From NCBI GenBank assembly GCA_020055645.1, contig CM034546.1:90582001-90646000 (forward strand): 64,000 nt of DNA, in the 5' to 3' direction. Both the position numbers and the translations under genes were made by a program. The notes below the pieces were generated by a model that did no database searches, was not told where the DNA came from, and saw only the letters and a program-made list of their open reading frames with translations. Position 1 is the first letter of the stretch. Each line of letters opens with the position of its first letter. This document shows positions 27,701 to 42,300 of this stretch, one piece after another. Source of the stretch: Tomocerus qinae. Taxonomy: Eukaryota > Arthropoda > Collembola > Entomobryomorpha > Tomoceridae.

Positions 27701-30700
27701 ATGTGTATATGCACTTTCAGTGAAATAATATTATTATTACTGCTATACTGCAATCAGTCATTTTCTTATCGTCGGGCTGATTTATTGAATTTGGCTGAAG
27801 GGTAATAGGAAATGTTCGAGTTAAACAGAGTTAAGTCGGGGCTGTTAAGATATTAAATGGTAAGTAGGTAGCATTTGTAGTCTGCGTGCATATAGTAGCC
27901 CAAGTACTTTAAACTTGATTGTGAGCATATAGAGTTGCTATTCAAAAATATGTATAGCTTAACGACAAATTTCACTGACGCAGCAGGCGATCCTTTTACA
28001 GCTTCGTCTACTAATCTCTATGCGTGGTTTTATTAGTTATGTATCCTAAATAGCAGAGTTACGACTCGCGTATGCACAGTTTACGCAAATTTCCACTAAT
28101 CTATAGAGTAAGGTGTGATAAGAGACTTTTCTTCTCCACCTGCACTCAGCTAAGAAAAGCTAGAGGAAATTTTCTTTTTATACATGTCCACTGCTGAATT
28201 GTTTGTAAAAGTGCACACCACACCTGCTTCAGCTATTGTTGATTAGGGCTAAGATTGCATCTCTTCTTTCATACGGACATGACATGACAGTACAGATGAT
28301 TTCTGCACAGATAGCCAACTAACTGACCATTCCTCCCTCCCTTCCATAACTCTTATTTACATTTCTCTATATCCATATGGCTTATCCTCAGTATTTAGAA
28401 CACACTTAACTTACAAGATCCATCAGAGAGATCCTACACTGCACCTGTTAGTGCCATTCATATTCTCTGTACTCCCATACTAAACTCAAAAATATATCGT
28501 GGAAATGCTGGGATTTTACAAAGTTTAACAGTTACATTCACTCAATCCTTTGAAATTGATGTTTTACAAAAAAAGACTTGCAATCTAAGCTTTAATTTGG
28601 GCATTTTAATGTTAGGTATACCTTGAGTAATAAATATTGCTGTAGGCCATGGTATAAGCATGCATTATTTTAACTGTTTACATTAAATCTAAGTATAATG
28701 GATTAGAGCATAAGCTTGCTTGGAAAACGAATTATCTATATAGGCATAGGTAGTTCAAACTTTGACTTTTTAATTCTCAAAACGGAATTCATAGGAAAAC
28801 AGAGATTATACAAGCCAATGTTACCGCAATACTAGGTTTATAAGCCAAGGCGAACGCAGCTCAATGCAAGATGCATAGAGCAAGGATCAGCAAGATGATT
28901 TTAGTTACGGTTCGTGTTACGTACTTTAAATAAGGTCACAACTGTTTTCCTCTTTTTGCGAATGGTTTCGGCTTATAATTCAAAACTACATCACTTGAGT
29001 TTTCATACGTGATATTTAATGACAGTTTGCATTTATGAATGTCCTATTCTCTTCTGCTTTTACTATTTATATTACCGCATCTAGCATAGTGTTTTAATAC
29101 TAACGGCTGATGCAATGCTAGGAAGAATCCAATCTATCACTTATTTCTATTATCCATTGAACACCCCATTTTAGAATTCGAGATTTGATCTGTATAGTAG
29201 TCACTTCTGTAAGCCAGAAATTATGCTGGGACATGTTATAGATAGTATGGTAATACCTGAAACATTTTTGATTTTCAAAATATTTACATGTCGAAAATTC
29301 TTCGCCACAAAAATAAATACTCACGACTAACTGACAGCTGCTTCCTTGAATTGCTAGATACGTGTAAACTAGTTAAACTAGTCGCTCCAAGTATTTGTGA
29401 AAATAAATAAAAGTAAGAGTGACTGAGTGACAATAAAAATGAAAAGTGCATCTTTCTTGTACTTATCTATAGAAATTGCTTTTTTACATACTTTTCGGTG
29501 ATTTCAAGCTTCTAATATTTTATTACATGATAAAGCACATATGTTTAATAATTTTAAACTACATAGAAGATTGGGCATCATATCAGAGGGTAGATTATTA
29601 TTATTATATATTCTTCTGACAACTGCTAAAAACAATTGTTTACATAAAAGGCCCTTGATGCTTCAAATGTTCAATTTTACATACGAGGTAACTGTCGGTT
29701 GGTTGTAGCATCAACTTGGTGAAGAAGGTTTTCTCATTGTCTTAACTTACTAAGTTGGGCTTCTATAACAATTCATTGATCCGACCACAAGCTATTAAGA
29801 TACGTGAAGCGTAATTAAAATGATGAAAATTCTTTCAGGCGTGGTGAGATCAAGCTGTTTAATTTAATATTACTACAGCCTTGTTTGTGGTCATTAAGCA
29901 TTCTGCTGATGAACTCTTGTAGACAAATGGAGACAAGAATATTTTGCGATAAGCGCTATAAAGATGGAGATAAGGCCAGAGAGTAGTTTTCGAGCCTTAT
30001 ATAAATAAAGTGTTCATAATGTGTAACGTAAAATGTAGCATCTGAAAAATTGAACTGAAAGTGGGCAAGTGGGTCCTCCGTTGATAAACGTAAGGCCTCT
30101 CTGGGAGTTTAAAGTCGAAAGAAAATCAATAACAATGATCAGTTCAAGACCTCGAGTCGACAATATTAGCATCTGAGAGTTAAGAATTATCTGGGGAAAT
30201 TAGTTTGTCTTCTCACGTCACAATGGAAATTAGTCGGTTGTCTTCTCTCATCTGTAATCATCATATCGATTTTTAACTGTCGACTACAATGAGTATAGGA
30301 GGTACTAAACGTTCTGTGAACATTGAATTAAATTAACTGCTATCTTGCAATAGAAACTCGGACGGAGAGTATTTCATTTACTCAATATTTGTATTCAGAG
30401 ACATATCCAAGAGCAGAAGCATGACATTCCTATATAAGTACATACACTTGACATGTCATCATCACAGCTAATAAGTAAAAGCGATAGCCCAGAAGAGATA
30501 GGGAAGCCGATCCAATAGTGCCATTAACTCTATTAGAGACAACAAAAGGGAGAATAACAAAAGATGAAAAGGAGCTAGTTGAGTGATTCGCATGTGTGGT
30601 ATGTGACACAGGCACCTACGCTAATAAAATAAGTAATGCCAAAATTAAAATAAACGGATTCTATTGTCTACAGACAGAACAGGTAGGAATAGCAATAAGA

Positions 30701-33226
30701 ACATGACCTAGTGAAGATTACATTGCAATCCGCATAATTAGAATCGTTGAACTACACATAGCTCTATGTATTGGATTTCCATGAATAATAATGCCAGTCA
30801 ACTCATCATCTCACCTCCTTTTGCTTTCATTTACATACGCATCCTACATCAACAAGTAGGTAACTCTCCGTCTATATAATCACATGCCTGCAGAATGTAG
30901 TAGTCCTCTCTATAATATCTCCGAACCACTACAGATGAGTCAATGAATGAAACTCCGTATTTATTATCATTTTCTTACAGCTATGTGTTGTTACCAATCC
31001 CTTGACTTCCTTGGGTTTCCCCGCAATCCACTCTCTCACTTTTCATTTACATTACCGACGAATAATTGACGTTTGCATATCATGAAAATCATTACTCCAA
31101 CTCTTTCCGTCTCTTGTCTTCTGTCTGCTTCCATTTTTCAATACCATCTTTCAATGTCCAATTTTATTCGTTCTGCAAGACCAAATTTAGTAATGATAAC
31201 ACAAAACATTCACTCACTTCATATAGGAATTTTTACGATAATAAAATAATTTTATCAAATGCACATCAGCACTTTTTCAAATGGAATTGCAGGAAATTAA
31301 AAGGGAAAGGAAAAATATAAAATCATCTAGAACGAGGATGATAAATGATTTTTTGTCATCTCATCATATTGCATTTGACGTGAGTGATTTGTTTCCATCT
31401 GCCCGTGACATTCCATATCTTCTGCTCCTCACTTAAGCAAATACATCATTATTAATGTACACTGATCTACAGTAGAAGAGCTATTAAAATGCAAGTAAAA
31501 TTACAAGTTATTTACCATACATATTGCCAAAATGTACATCTTGCTGCAAGCTTAGTATAAGCAATTCTTAACTGTTAAGTGATTGTTAGCTTAGTCCACT
31601 TAAAAGTTGAACGCCAGATGCAAGTACAATGCCCAATGCTCTGCTCGCTAAAATGCAAAACAATAACATCTGAAAGTCATCAAGTACAAATAGTGTTTTA
31701 TTTTCAGCAAACAATCTCCTGAGCGTATTATTTTAACTTGCTCGCTCTGGACGGATTGGACTTGGACTTGCTATGGGAAGATTATAAAAACCTAGTGTAC
31801 CACATGCCACATATTTTGTGTACTTTAGCACTTGACAACTTTCCAATTGTACCTGGTTTAATGTATATTGTTCTCATGCTACACATACTAGCATTATTCT
31901 TGGTCACCTTACATACCATTTTGCTTTCGTTCCATACCCACAAGTACGGTCTAATAATTAGGATGTGGCCAGTGTCCATATTCCTTTTTTCAGTTCACTT
32001 AGAGTCGTCACACTATTGTTATAAAAACTTGTTGTGCACTAACACCTGCACTTTTGTACCCATTTTTGTAAATCTACGTATTAGATATCACTTTTTCGTA
32101 GAATAATGAATTACTTTTTGATATAATTCGATGTAATTATACAGGTGTGCGGTTAAAAATGTGCTATGACCATCCTGTGAACGAAATGAACTCATCAGGA
32201 AAGGGAATATATTAAAAAATTGATTAGCAATCATCATAAACGATTTTCCAATTGACCTGCGTTTTTCTCAATTAATTTCCTTTCCAGTGTTGATTTGCTT
32301 TTGATTATTTCCTTGTAAGAAGGTATCAAAATTGAGTTTGACTAGTTCTAATGTGAAATTATTTCTTGGTATGTCTATAATTCTTATTAATTTACAAACA
32401 ATGTAGCGTGTATTGCATTGCTGGCTACCGCCTGGCTTGTTTTTATTGGTTACTTTACGATGTGCGACAAAAAGATGTGCACACGCCATGGAGTTATCAA
32501 CCCTAGATCGTAAATTAGAAAAGACGAGCCAAAGTAGTGCAATCATAATTCATTTTATTTTCGCGAGCAATAAAATGAAGCATTTGAATGAGGTTATCAT
32601 CTACAGCTAAAAAAAGTACCTTAAAAGCATGCTCTTCTCTAAGTAGGCAATTGTTTCTTCATTCCATCCTCGACAAAAACGTCTTACAATGCAATATGCT
32701 GGTCGTTACTGCCAGTTATTAGTCAATATTTCGCATCCGGAGGGAAGTGCATGTAACCTAAATGGCAATTTCCTTTCTGTGTTAACAGACAAACACTATT
32801 AACAAAAAAGGATGTGCAACCGAAAAAAGTTGCTATTCTTTTCATTTAAATGCATTACGTATATAATTGTAATCCTATTACAAACGACGATTAGATAGGT
32901 ACTCTATGCGGGAGCAATTCTCATAGGGTAACACAGTTTTATTTAAAGGAACAAATTGCGTGACTGCAGAGGATAAATTCAAATTACTACAGACAGATAT
33001 GAAGTATTAAACAAAAAGGATAAATAGTTTGGCTGAGCAAGGCCTTGACCTGATCTCTTCTTTAAGACTGGGTTTCCCTGCTAAGAAATATTCTCTTATT
33101 CAATCCAGGTCAAGCAGGAGGAATGTCTATTTATTTACATCGCAAATACGTAGACAATAGGTACACCGTACTATAATATATAAGTGGTTAATATAACTCG
33201 CAGTACCTAAGAACATTTAAGACTTA
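18701..33226. other. Gene-free AT-rich DNA, second part of the desert
   Basis: No supportable gene is visible. The longest open frame (31738-32106, +) begins at TTG rather than ATG and reads as hydrophobic sequence of no recognisable family. At 26861-26870 and 26928-26937 the 10-mer ATGCAATTGC occurs twice within 80 bp, each time preceded by GAA or a close match. This is the only local motif repetition I noticed. No RNA gene, microsatellite array or coding trace of a mobile element was seen. Confidence 0.55.
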
Positions 33227-33366
33227 GGCCCATATTTTTAATAAACACTCCCACTCTAATCTCCACTCTTTGAGAGTGTAAGGTATGTATTGAGGTACCT
33301 TTCACTCTCGAAAAAGTGCGTAAAAAGTGCGTGAGAGTGAGAGTCGAGTCATTAAAAATATGGGCC
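33227..33366. mobile_element. 140-bp MITE, PIF/Harbinger-like
   Basis: The element begins GGCCCATATTTTTAAT and ends with the exact reverse complement ATTAAAAATATGGGCC, a 16-bp perfect terminal inverted repeat. Further in, both ends carry imperfectly matching runs built on CACTCTC or GAGAGTG. It is flanked on both sides by TTA (33224-33226 and 33367-33369). A 3-bp TTA duplication with TIRs beginning GG(C/G)C is typical of PIF/Harbinger elements and their MITEs. At 140 bp there is no coding capacity, so it must be non-autonomous. Only one copy is present here, so the family assignment rests on ends and TSD alone. Confidence 0.75.
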
Positions 33367-33369
33367 TTA

Positions 33370-36300
33370 TGCACTTAAAAAAGCATTAGAGAATTTGTGT
33401 GTCAACATTCAGCTTAATGTACCAACTGCAATCACTCGAACCATGTAGAAAGGAAGAGGACACTTTTTCTATGCTATTTGAATGATCATTTCATATTTAC
33501 TACATAGCAGCAGATTAGTGGGATAGATAAAGATCTTAAATATTGTACCAAGGTGCAATGAATTATATAGTCTTTCACTCTCCTCGCCCGTCTTAGTATC
33601 AGGTTATTAAAAGTCATCATTAGTGAAATTAAACTCGGTCTTGGTCATCACGCTCTGGATTTATACTTAATGCATTTCGCTGCACCATCATAAAATGCAA
33701 GTATTTTCAATTTTTTAAGTTGTGCAACCAAGGTTTAGAAAAAGTAGTAAAAAACAATCTAGTCAACATGCTTACAATATTCTTCGTTTTTTCTGACCAT
33801 TTATAGCCTTACACTGACAGCTTATTTAAATAAATATAATTCAAAATTAGAATAATAATTATATCACATAAATACGACTCTAATGAGAAATATGAATTTT
33901 GACAGTGCATTTATTTTCATTTACACCTTGAGTTAGATTGTGGCATGATTTATTCATGCATCGTATCATGTCAGAGGAATGCAATCTTTAGTCATCTATA
34001 GATGATGCAATAATGGGTCTTGTTAGGAAAAATCTGCAATATCTAACCAACAAAACTTTTTATCTTGTAGATTTGGTATAAACCTATTTATTTGCAACGT
34101 ACGAACATGATATGGGCATTTCATTCTTCCTTCTTTTGTTCGTTCTTTCTGATAAGAATGTTTTTTGCCAGAGCAATGCATGCTGTCTATCGAAATGCTG
34201 AATATCACATCAATCGTCAAATCTTGTAGGCTGTTATATGTCAAGTTCTAAATTACTTGACCTGCTATTGTCTGCATAATGCCTAGACTTTACTCTCGTA
34301 TCTCTTTTGCCGACAAAAAACAAGGTGTATACGTACAATGATAAAAATCGTAGAAAAGGATCATAGCAAGCATGCTATATTGTATTGCGTTTGCTGTAGC
34401 AGTAATACTTATTTACGGTGTAGTCTTTTATCGTATAATATCGTAATTCATCTAGTAGCTACCTAACCGACTTTTTCATGATTGGGATTTATGATCACGT
34501 AGAGAAGCAAATGGTGGCCATTGTGTGATGCAAATGAGCAGCGTACCGACAGATAGGTACCTATAGGAAACGATCGATCCATCCAATGTTTTGGTTATTG
34601 GTAGTTGTTAGTACGGATTGTGTAAGCAAATAAATAACTAGGACATTAAAATTACTTGCGTTCGTGGCACTTGGGCTTCCTTTCTTATCAAACATTCAGA
34701 ATTATATAATTCAGATCATAACAAATATGACTGAGTGACTGATTGGAGGTAGAGGCTGCTGAATCCTTCACAGTTTGAGATACGCGAGCAGACAAAAGGA
34801 AACATTTTAAATTAAAAGCCCATTTAAGTTGTACATGTACATTTGGCTACAGAGTAAATGCTCTGAATTTGTTTATGCGTCTTAATTAATTCGCCCAGCC
34901 ATTGTTTTCTTATATCACACTGGTAGTCGTGCAATTATCAGTTTTCCTTCTTGCTCAATTGCTACTTACTGTATTGATGCGTAGACTGTCCGATAAGCGT
35001 TTACTTTATTGCTTTACATTTAGACATACAATTCATCATATTCAATAGCCTGTTTAATAACTGCAGATTTTAATTCTTTTTCACCCTATCAGATCTACTG
35101 GTAATTTATTGCCCTTTTCTTGTACCCATTAGAACACGTACCTGAATAATTTAAGTTAAAGAACGGGACTCGTTAATTAATGAAATTAAATTGTGCACAA
35201 CACAATCCCTGAATATTACAACATCAGCTGGTAACTGTTCTTAATGATATAATTTGTTATTGCAATCTACACTGGAATTCAGCCCCCTTCCTCTTGCTAA
35301 AAAATTCCCAAAGTGTTTTCGACACACTTGATGGACTTCATGCGAAAATTAATCCATTAAAAGTTCGAAATTAATTAGGAAATTAAATATTTACGTCACA
35401 AGGGTAATTGGTAAATCCTCCTGCTGTCACAATTTGGCTCTTTGGATTAGTTATTCTTATTCTGGGTTTCATTGATTATTGCGAAGTCATCTCACAGTTG
35501 CTTAAAAGTGTACAAGAATGTCGTAGGCGTTTGAAGGGGAATCATCCAGGCACTTAAGTTAATGTAATAGGTACCAATTATATGTCATTAATTGCATCTT
35601 CATGTTGATCGATACCTATTTAGAACGTCAAATATTGTTGGTAAAGCATGATCAGAGTAAATATTAAGCTGTCTAGATTCTAGATAGAATATTTTATTTA
35701 TTGCTCAGTAGTAGGGATGCTTGCTGCAATATAACTTCTATCAAAAGTGAAAGTTTAATATGTATATCTGGGATTGAATTTGGTCTTATAAGAAGAATTG
35801 ATTTTTAATCTATTCGATTGTTAAGCAGTATACGTTGTATGGATATTAGACGTTGTATTGGCCAACAAGTCTGTCGTTTGTTGTGCACAACTGAATACTA
35901 ATTTTCGTCTAAGCAAATATTCTTAGGAAACTGTCATAATGTACCCACACAGATCTCTTCGTATCGTATAGCAAGTGTAATTATTCTACTGCGATGTAAT
36001 GATCGAGGGAGTCGAATACCCAAGAGACAGCCAATATTACTTGGAACGTACAATGCAGAATTGTAAATCAAAACTAATAAGTGTACTTAGTATATGGAAT
36101 TAACAAATGGTCATAACATTTATGGCCAATTCTGAGAATTCAGCTGTTGCTTATCTAAGATTACATTATGAATACAACTGTAAATTGTGACAAAGTACTT
36201 AACTATCTTATGATGTGAACGAATTACTTGCTTGATGGCTTTTGCATGTATTTGAGAATATACACTGTACAGTTATCGTAACTTGTAGAGTAACATTTTA

Positions 36301-39300
36301 TTGAAATTATATAGATTAACAACTTCATTAAAGCTACTTTCAATTAGGAAAATTGTTAATGAATTCAGCATTGTAAGACGCCTTCATTTTTTGTAGTAGA
36401 ATTTATTGTTGTAAATGAGCTAGACGTGAGCGAAGTCATTCAATTGCGTCTTTCTGTGTGCAAAACTCTACAAATCAGGTAACATCTGATCAGCATCTGT
36501 AACTGGTTCCATTTTATGTATTAATGGTCTCTACATTTTGTATGTAGATTAATGATTTCTCTGCAACTACAGAAGTAGTAAGTATTAAATATTCTGTGGA
36601 GTGACACTTCAAAGTTCAAGTGCGTATGATCTTCGGATTAGCTATCTAATCGTCCACCGTTAAGATTTCAATCGCTAAGTTTCTCTTTGCTTTCAATTAC
36701 AGCAGTTTGTTTTAGTGATATTGCCGTAAATATTATGATTTCATACCTAAAGACATGTTTTATTTATTTATGAAACACCTGTAATGGGAGATCTTAGGAG
36801 ACAGAATAGTATTAGTAACGAAAATGAATTAAAATCTGACATATCCCTTTATACAGATACTAGTAGGCCCAAGTATGTGTGACTCAATTTCGAAAGGAAG
36901 GAAGGAGCACAGAATAATCTTGCGTGTTGGATATCGGAGAGAAATTATGAAACTTAGACGAACTTTAGTTTATTTTTTCATTTAAATCGGAACACATTAG
37001 CTCATATTTTGGGGAACATTGCATACAACAACACTGCAGAACACGATTATTTACGATCGCAACATACCCACTTTAGATTTAGTTTTCCTTACCCCACACA
37101 GATAGATAGATAGCTACATAGATAGGTAATCCTCTCCAACCATTTAATCGGTTATATGCATGAGTCATAAAATGAATTACCACAATGCAATATTGCCAGA
37201 TAATAAATACATAAAACATAAATAAGTACATAAAAGTTATTGGACTTGGATTTAATTATCAATCTGATTTTGTTGTTTGCATCTTCATACATTCAAATGT
37301 ATCATTTTATTACCCGAGAATTCTGATCAGTATTATTTGTATACAAGTAAATGCTTTTTAGATCAATTTAAGTGTCTTCTTATGTTCCAGCGTTGATATT
37401 ATGTGGATTCTGACTTAGGATAATTTTTATATAATTTTTTCAGCCGAAATGAAAGATTAATTTTACTTGTGAAGTAATGGGTAATATTTCTTAATTCTCA
37501 TAGTTTTATGTGAAGACAACCTGAAACAATTATAATCATATTATATACATTGGAATTTGAAACTGAACATGCACTTTATGCAGTACTAACTTTACTGTCA
37601 GTGTAACTAAATCCCATTCATGACAAATAGGTAAGGCATTGTCTCATTGTCTCTATTCATCATTGCATCCAAAAAAAGAACGACATTTTTGTAATGTTTG
37701 ATTTCTGTATATTATGGATTTTCATTATTTATATCCAAAAATGTTAACTAAAAACCTATTGGTTATATTGTGGTCGTATTAAACTGTATTACAGAATTCG
37801 AACGGGCGAATTTTAAGTCTGCATTGAAAATGCCATTTAATGCATTGTAGATTGTAATTACATCTTTCTTGAGCACATGGACAAGGCTGGACAATAGTAG
37901 CGTCAATTTAACCATGATTCTTTAGTATCCCATGATCTTGTGCAGAGTGTAGATTGAAGTGTGCTCTTTCTTTTCGTTGTGCATTAATGATGTCTGTAGG
38001 ACGTTGGCTTGGCACACATCATTCATTTTATTTTCTATGCCATTAATATCGCAGACTCAATACTTCTTAGATTACTCGCCACTTAATTGCTCAGATATGT
38101 GTTCTTTATGCATATACCTGCGTATTTATAGAGCTGGTAGCCGCAACGTCGACGAGAATGATATATATTCAATCTCTAACAATGCGCTATGCAATTTTCT
38201 TCTGTGATGATGAGTTGCTAAAAATGACTTTCCGTTGTGAGTCTAACCCATCCCGGTTGGGTAGTCAGAGCAGACAAGTTTGAAAAGTGATACAATGTAA
38301 AGGCCTTCATTGCATGCATAGGTACTATTGAATTGATTTCCTATTCCAACTGCGTAACAGTTTTAAATGAAAAGATGAAAATGAAAACGAAACACAGTAA
38401 TAGAGACCATTCCATGCCTTGCCTTAATTGTGTGGACCACTAAATAATATTATACCTACTCACTTTCTGTCTCGTCTGGTTTTCATTTTAATACACTAGC
38501 TATGCAACAAAACATGTAATAATGGACTACCACAGCCATACGATATGTAAATGTGAGTAAATAAATAGTGAACGTAACGAAGCGTTTAGAAAAAGCATTT
38601 ATACAAATAATACCTACTACACTCAATATTACGTTCTGTAAAAATAGATACCAATGTAGACTGTGTACATAGTAAATACAAGTGGATTCATGATCTGGGC
38701 GGATTGGACTTACTACAGATATGACGTTTGTATCTTTGTGTTAAGCTTATAGAGTTAGAGAGAGTAAGACAAGAATGTTATGGACAAGATTCAGTTTCTT
38801 CTATAAATAGTTAGACAGCCATAGGCTAATGGGTGATCACCATTTCTTTCCTTTCCTCGTGACCCCAAAACAGTTCATAGCATTCAATACACAAGAGACA
38901 AGACCAGTGAAGTGAACCACAGAATGCAACCAAGTTAATCAACTAACACGTCCATCTTTGAATCCCCAGCTAAACTATGCCTATAATGGAATTTAAATAG
39001 CATATAAGAATAGTACTAAAGTACCTATGCATATTGTTATCATTAACGCATAACGGAGTTCGATTAGAAATACAATGCAACGTCCACTCCGGACGGAGTT
39101 CAACTCTCAAAGTCAAAGACATTAAAGAAGATATCCCATATACATTACACATATGACAATGATTACGGTCAACTTCGGAATCTACCTAGGAATTTATCTG
39201 TATACAAACTATACAATAGTATGCATGTATTCATTAGTATAGTATTATCATTGAATATAATATTGTAACTATTCGAATACTGTATTGTCTAATCTGTGCG

Positions 39301-42300
39301 TTTAAATATAGAATAAGTAAAGATAGGATTGGACATACTGGCAATCTCAGCTGAAATCATCTCTAAATAATAAATAACAATAACACCTGTACCTATCTTC
39401 CTCAGCCTTTCGTTTAGCGTCAGACAATTCGACTAACAACAATGCATATTGCTTTACTAATCACTAATCGTAAGTTATCTCGTCGCAGTCTTCCAAAGAT
39501 CTCTGTCCTGCTTTTCCTTTCCTTTTCGTCCCTACAAAGGAAATTCACTGGCTGCTGCGGCTGGTGCTACGCAATTTCTTAACCTAAATACTTAAACAAG
39601 AGATAATGATAATCAATCTGTAGTTTTCTATTGATTGATCATTTTGTTTCACTTTCATATCGATAATTGTCAAAGCGTGGATTTTCACTTAGTACCCGAT
39701 AAAGAGATTAGCAATCTATGGTGTATCTCATCATTGTCTAAGTGAGACTCAAGAACAATTCGAAAATCTTGGTCATTCCTCATCAATTTTAGGCAGGTGT
39801 TACTGTATGTGGCAATGCTAAACAGTAAGTTTTATAAATTTTTACATAATGCCAACTTACAATAGGACATATTACCAATTATTCACAATTAACAGACAGA
39901 AACTGATGATGAGTTACTAAATGAGGGATTGACAGAGAGATCTAAAAAGGATTTCCTTTTATGAACGGAAGATGCACATGATTACCCAAACAGTCCGGCT
40001 GAATTATCCAATTGCGATTAATAGCGTAAATATAATGGATGGACATTGACAATAGTGAAAAGAGACATTCAATGATATTCTATTTCGTATTTGTAATTTG
40101 GCCATCCGTGATGTTGAGGATGCGAGTGAAATTTAGACTGCAATACTCTGTTCACCTGAGACACGGTCGTAGGACGAAATGAAACTTGAGTTAATGACAC
40201 GGCGGAAGGAGATGAGATGAGAGTGAAGTGTACAATGAAATGTGATACGATGATGATACAGATTTAGCATGCTAATTTATGGAGATTGATATGTAGGGAC
40301 AGAGCCAATTGAAATGAGATAGGCACTTATTAATACTTTAAAGTAAGATCTGTAATGTAATTGTATTATGCATCGGGGGAAGAGAAGACCATCGGTGCAT
40401 CTTGCCTGTATAATATTTTATGGTTTAAGAGACAGTAGTGCAATTATTGTTTGCCAAATGTTGATCTTTTCTTGTGTGTAATTTAGCAGAGTATATGACT
40501 TGAATGTAAAGTAGGCATGTGTCAAATGTGAGAAGTACCTGCTATCGAAATAATGCAAAGTGTAATGGGAGAGTGTAATAGGTAATTCTAATTGAGTGGT
40601 TACGAAAGTCCGTTAGTGTGCTGTGTAAGGACTACCTAATCCAGTAAAAGTTTTTCCGCTAAAGTAGCCTTATAGTTGAATTATTAATTCGATGCACAAG
40701 AAGTAAACACAACAATATTCAAATGGAGAATTTAGGAGATGTGCAACTGACTTGCAAAAGTCCAGATGAAGTGTTGGCAAATTACCGATGATATTGTGAA
40801 ACACTAAGCTAGGGTAGTTTCTCTTTTGGTCTCAATTGAAGCATCTTCCGAACCTTGTGTAGGTTACATTTTGTCTGAGATGGCGGAACTAAATCTTAGA
40901 TCATTAAAATAATGATAATCTATATTCAACATGCACTAAGGTTGTTGTCCACTCAATTTTGCATTTTGTCATCAATAAACTAGAAACGATTCAGCGACCA
41001 GAAACTAAGAAATTAGCAAAACCCATCAATGGCTACTTTTCAAAACATGATCATCAACTGGCTGAATGATTTCTACATTCTAACCTTCTACCTTTAAATA
41101 TTTTGGTAGTCCGACCGAAATGAACTCAGTGCTAAGCTTGGCATTTACTAAAATCTACTTACTTTCAACAAATTATTGCTAGCAAAAAATATTAAGTGAA
41201 ACAAACGTCAGAAAATCATGAACAACTTAGTTAAACAGAAGACTTTCTTAATTAAAAACATCGATTCTTGGCACAAGACTGCTATATAATAACAGTCTTC
41301 ATGAGAAAGTAGTAGCAGTGGCTATAGCAGGAAATAAGCTAAATATGATCACAATATAAATGAATATTATATGAAATTGTCCCATTTTGTAAGCAAAGTA
41401 TATGAACTGGAATGGAAAATGGTCATAGTGAGCTAGACCAATTCCTACTATAAGCAAACATTTTACCTCGGGAATGTATAATTATTTTTATTCTTAGCCA
41501 GAATTAATACTGTTGTAATGTGTAATTGCTCCCAATTAACCCTCTGATTTCTTAGGAACTTCGTAGTGTTGCAAGCGAGTTCAATGTTCGTATTAAAAGA
41601 GCAAGGCAATCTATTTTTAATGATTTCATTGATCGCATCCATATAGGGTGCTGTAATTCCTTTGAGTCTCTGTGCTGTAGTTATGCAACTCAGGTTGTGC
41701 TAATTTAATACTTTAATTGATGGGGAATATCAAAATATTTGGTAAAAACCTGTTTCAATTTCTCCAGAATTGCTATTTTCGCAGAAATGTGATTAAGAAT
41801 TGCGGTTTACCTTTTTTAACGACAACGTAAGTACCCAATGACAATAACTACTAAAAAATGGGACATGACTAATCCTGCAGAACTTGTCGTTACTGTTATT
41901 GCCATAAGTAAATATATTGTCAACTAAAGGCATCCGTGAATGAAAATAGGAAAAAGGATTTCATCCATTTTCCTCATTCATTAAGTTTGCGTATAGTGTC
42001 GTGAATGACTAATACTCTTTGATTGATTCATTTCAAGTTAGGTATATCTTATCATGGTAATAAATAACCTAGCCTAGACATCACGGCATCGGTAACTAAA
42101 AGAGTTTTAGTATAATATCCGTGTTAAAGAACGTACTATTGCATAATAAAGTACTTCAGGTACCTGCAAAAAAATTCAAGAAAACAACTTGCTGGGAATG
42201 TAAGAAATGGAAAAACAATGGAAAGCATTTTTTCAAGTCCACTGCATCTTCAGTTGCTTTTGTTACATGCTATGTACTAGCATTCAGGTAGCTCGTATAT

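Noticed and set aside
31738-32106. Longest open frame of the desert, 122 codons, hydrophobic
   Set aside because: It begins at TTG, not ATG. It matches no family I know and has no splice context or codon pattern that separates it from AT-rich noncoding DNA.
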